Assembly (NCBI RefSeq): GCF_016859285.1
Contig: NC_053400.1
Location: 26,798,501-26,862,500 of the forward strand
Length of the DNA stretch: 64,000 nt
Direction: 5' to 3'
Source of the DNA: Xiphias gladius
Taxonomy: Eukaryota; Chordata; Actinopteri; Istiophoriformes; Xiphiidae
Every line of letters begins with the position of its first letter. Positions within the stretch are counted from its first letter, which is position 1. The translations under genes and the position numbers were made by a program. The notes under the pieces are model-generated. The model was not told where the DNA came from and searched no databases. It worked only from the letters and a program-made list of their open reading frames with translations. This document shows, one piece after another, positions 63,237 through 64,000 of this stretch.

Positions 63237-64000
63237 GTAAGGACAACGGCGCTGGGGTGGGGTGGGCTGGAGTGTGTGTGTGTGTGTGTGTGGGGGGGGC
63301 ATCAATAAACATGTCACTCTGCCATTCTGCCCAGCTTACTTCCTACATTTTTGTATGGGGGGGGGGGGCCTGGGACTCCCTCAAGAACCCGCGGAGGTCC
63401 AAAATCAGGCGAAGGGCCTTTCACAGAGACCCCACTTAATCTCATTAAAGTTGAAGTGCGTCATTATTTGAATCACACTTCGTGCAACACAACGACTGAT
63501 GGCCCATACGCAGTATAGGACGAGGACATCTGACACCTCGCAGGCGTGTTAACTGATTGCAGCTCTATTAAAGCTCAGAAGGCAACACCGAAACTCACGG
63601 AAAGTCAACGCCACTGACACTCTTCTCCCGTTTTATCGCCTGCCCCACAGTTTTACAATCTTGTCGTAATCCAGCTTTTGCTCTAGTCAACCATTACTTT
63701 TATTTCCTCTCGACATTCCAAACACATTACACACCTATTTAAATTTGCGCAAAAACTCCGCTGCTCCCCGCATCATCCAATTGAAGGTCGCTCTCAAGTT
63801 GCACTTAGGCTCTTTTTTTTTTTTCTCCTTTGACAAGGAGGTCCTCCTCTTGTTATTTAGGTGAAGGAGTGCCGATAATATACAGTTTGCTTAGTGCTGG
63901 CGCCAGACTGACTCGCTGGGTATCTGACTGACTGAGGACTCCGGCAATTACTGGCTGTGCTCTTAAAGGGGCCGCAGCCACAAACCCGCGTCCACTTCGG
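63237..64000 (+). other. smad6: smad6 intron 1 (start)
   Basis: Begins GTAAGG. Contains (GT)n at 63271-63291 and G runs at 63292-63298 and 63357-63368. A GGCGCC half-site directly joined to AGAC lies at 63899-63908. No further exon before the window ends. Confidence 0.8.

Overview
This window is nuclear DNA from a ray-finned fish, most likely a spiny-rayed (percomorph) teleost. The protein-coding content is vertebrate and intron-rich, microsatellites are abundant, and decayed Tc1-like transposons sit among several short dispersed repeats that I recognise as typical of percomorph genomes. There are 500 Ns at 46001-46500. I see no prokaryotic, viral or plasmid feature.

Layout: (1) 1-7.7 kb, intergenic, with a CpG-rich stretch at about 1.7-3.3 kb and a nested repeat cluster at 3.5-6.4 kb. 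(2) 7.9-23.9 kb, abhd2 on the + strand, with two non-coding and nine coding exons giving a 431-residue alpha/beta-hydrolase whose catalytic Ser, Asp and His are all present. (3) 28.3-33.0 kb, rlbp1 (CRALBP, retinaldehyde-binding protein) on the - strand, with seven coding exons giving 312 residues; its likely 3' UTR reaches about 26.55 kb and contains a Tc1-like element. (4) 38.9-43.5 kb, slc39a1 (ZIP1-type zinc transporter) on the - strand, with four exons giving 302 residues. (5) 43.7-60.7 kb, a gene-poor interval full of repeats, with the assembly gap. (6) 60.7-64 kb, the promoter region, first coding exon and start of intron 1 of smad6 on the + strand, running off the window.

abhd2 and rlbp1 are tail to tail, the same arrangement as the human ABHD2-RLBP1 pair. 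slc39a1 lies in the same orientation as rlbp1. slc39a1 and smad6 are divergent, about 19 kb apart. The four genes do not form a pathway: a membrane lipid hydrolase, a visual-cycle retinoid carrier, a zinc importer and an inhibitory SMAD of BMP signalling. They are linked by position only.

I found no wholly new system. The most interesting observations are regulatory. TG-repeat tracts lie almost against the 3' splice sites of abhd2 exon 8 and of an rlbp1 exon, both exons being skippable in frame (compare the TG tract of CFTR exon 9). slc39a1 exon 1 ends in a tandem GYNNGY donor whose second site would create an immediate stop. A perfect palindromic SMAD-binding element and a GGCGCC-AGAC element lie upstream of and within intron 1 of smad6, and an upstream ORF ends 8 nt before the smad6 start. 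A composite repeat family is also present in several copies and orientations. All exon boundaries were read by eye from GT/AG sites, reading frame and family homology; no alignment was run.
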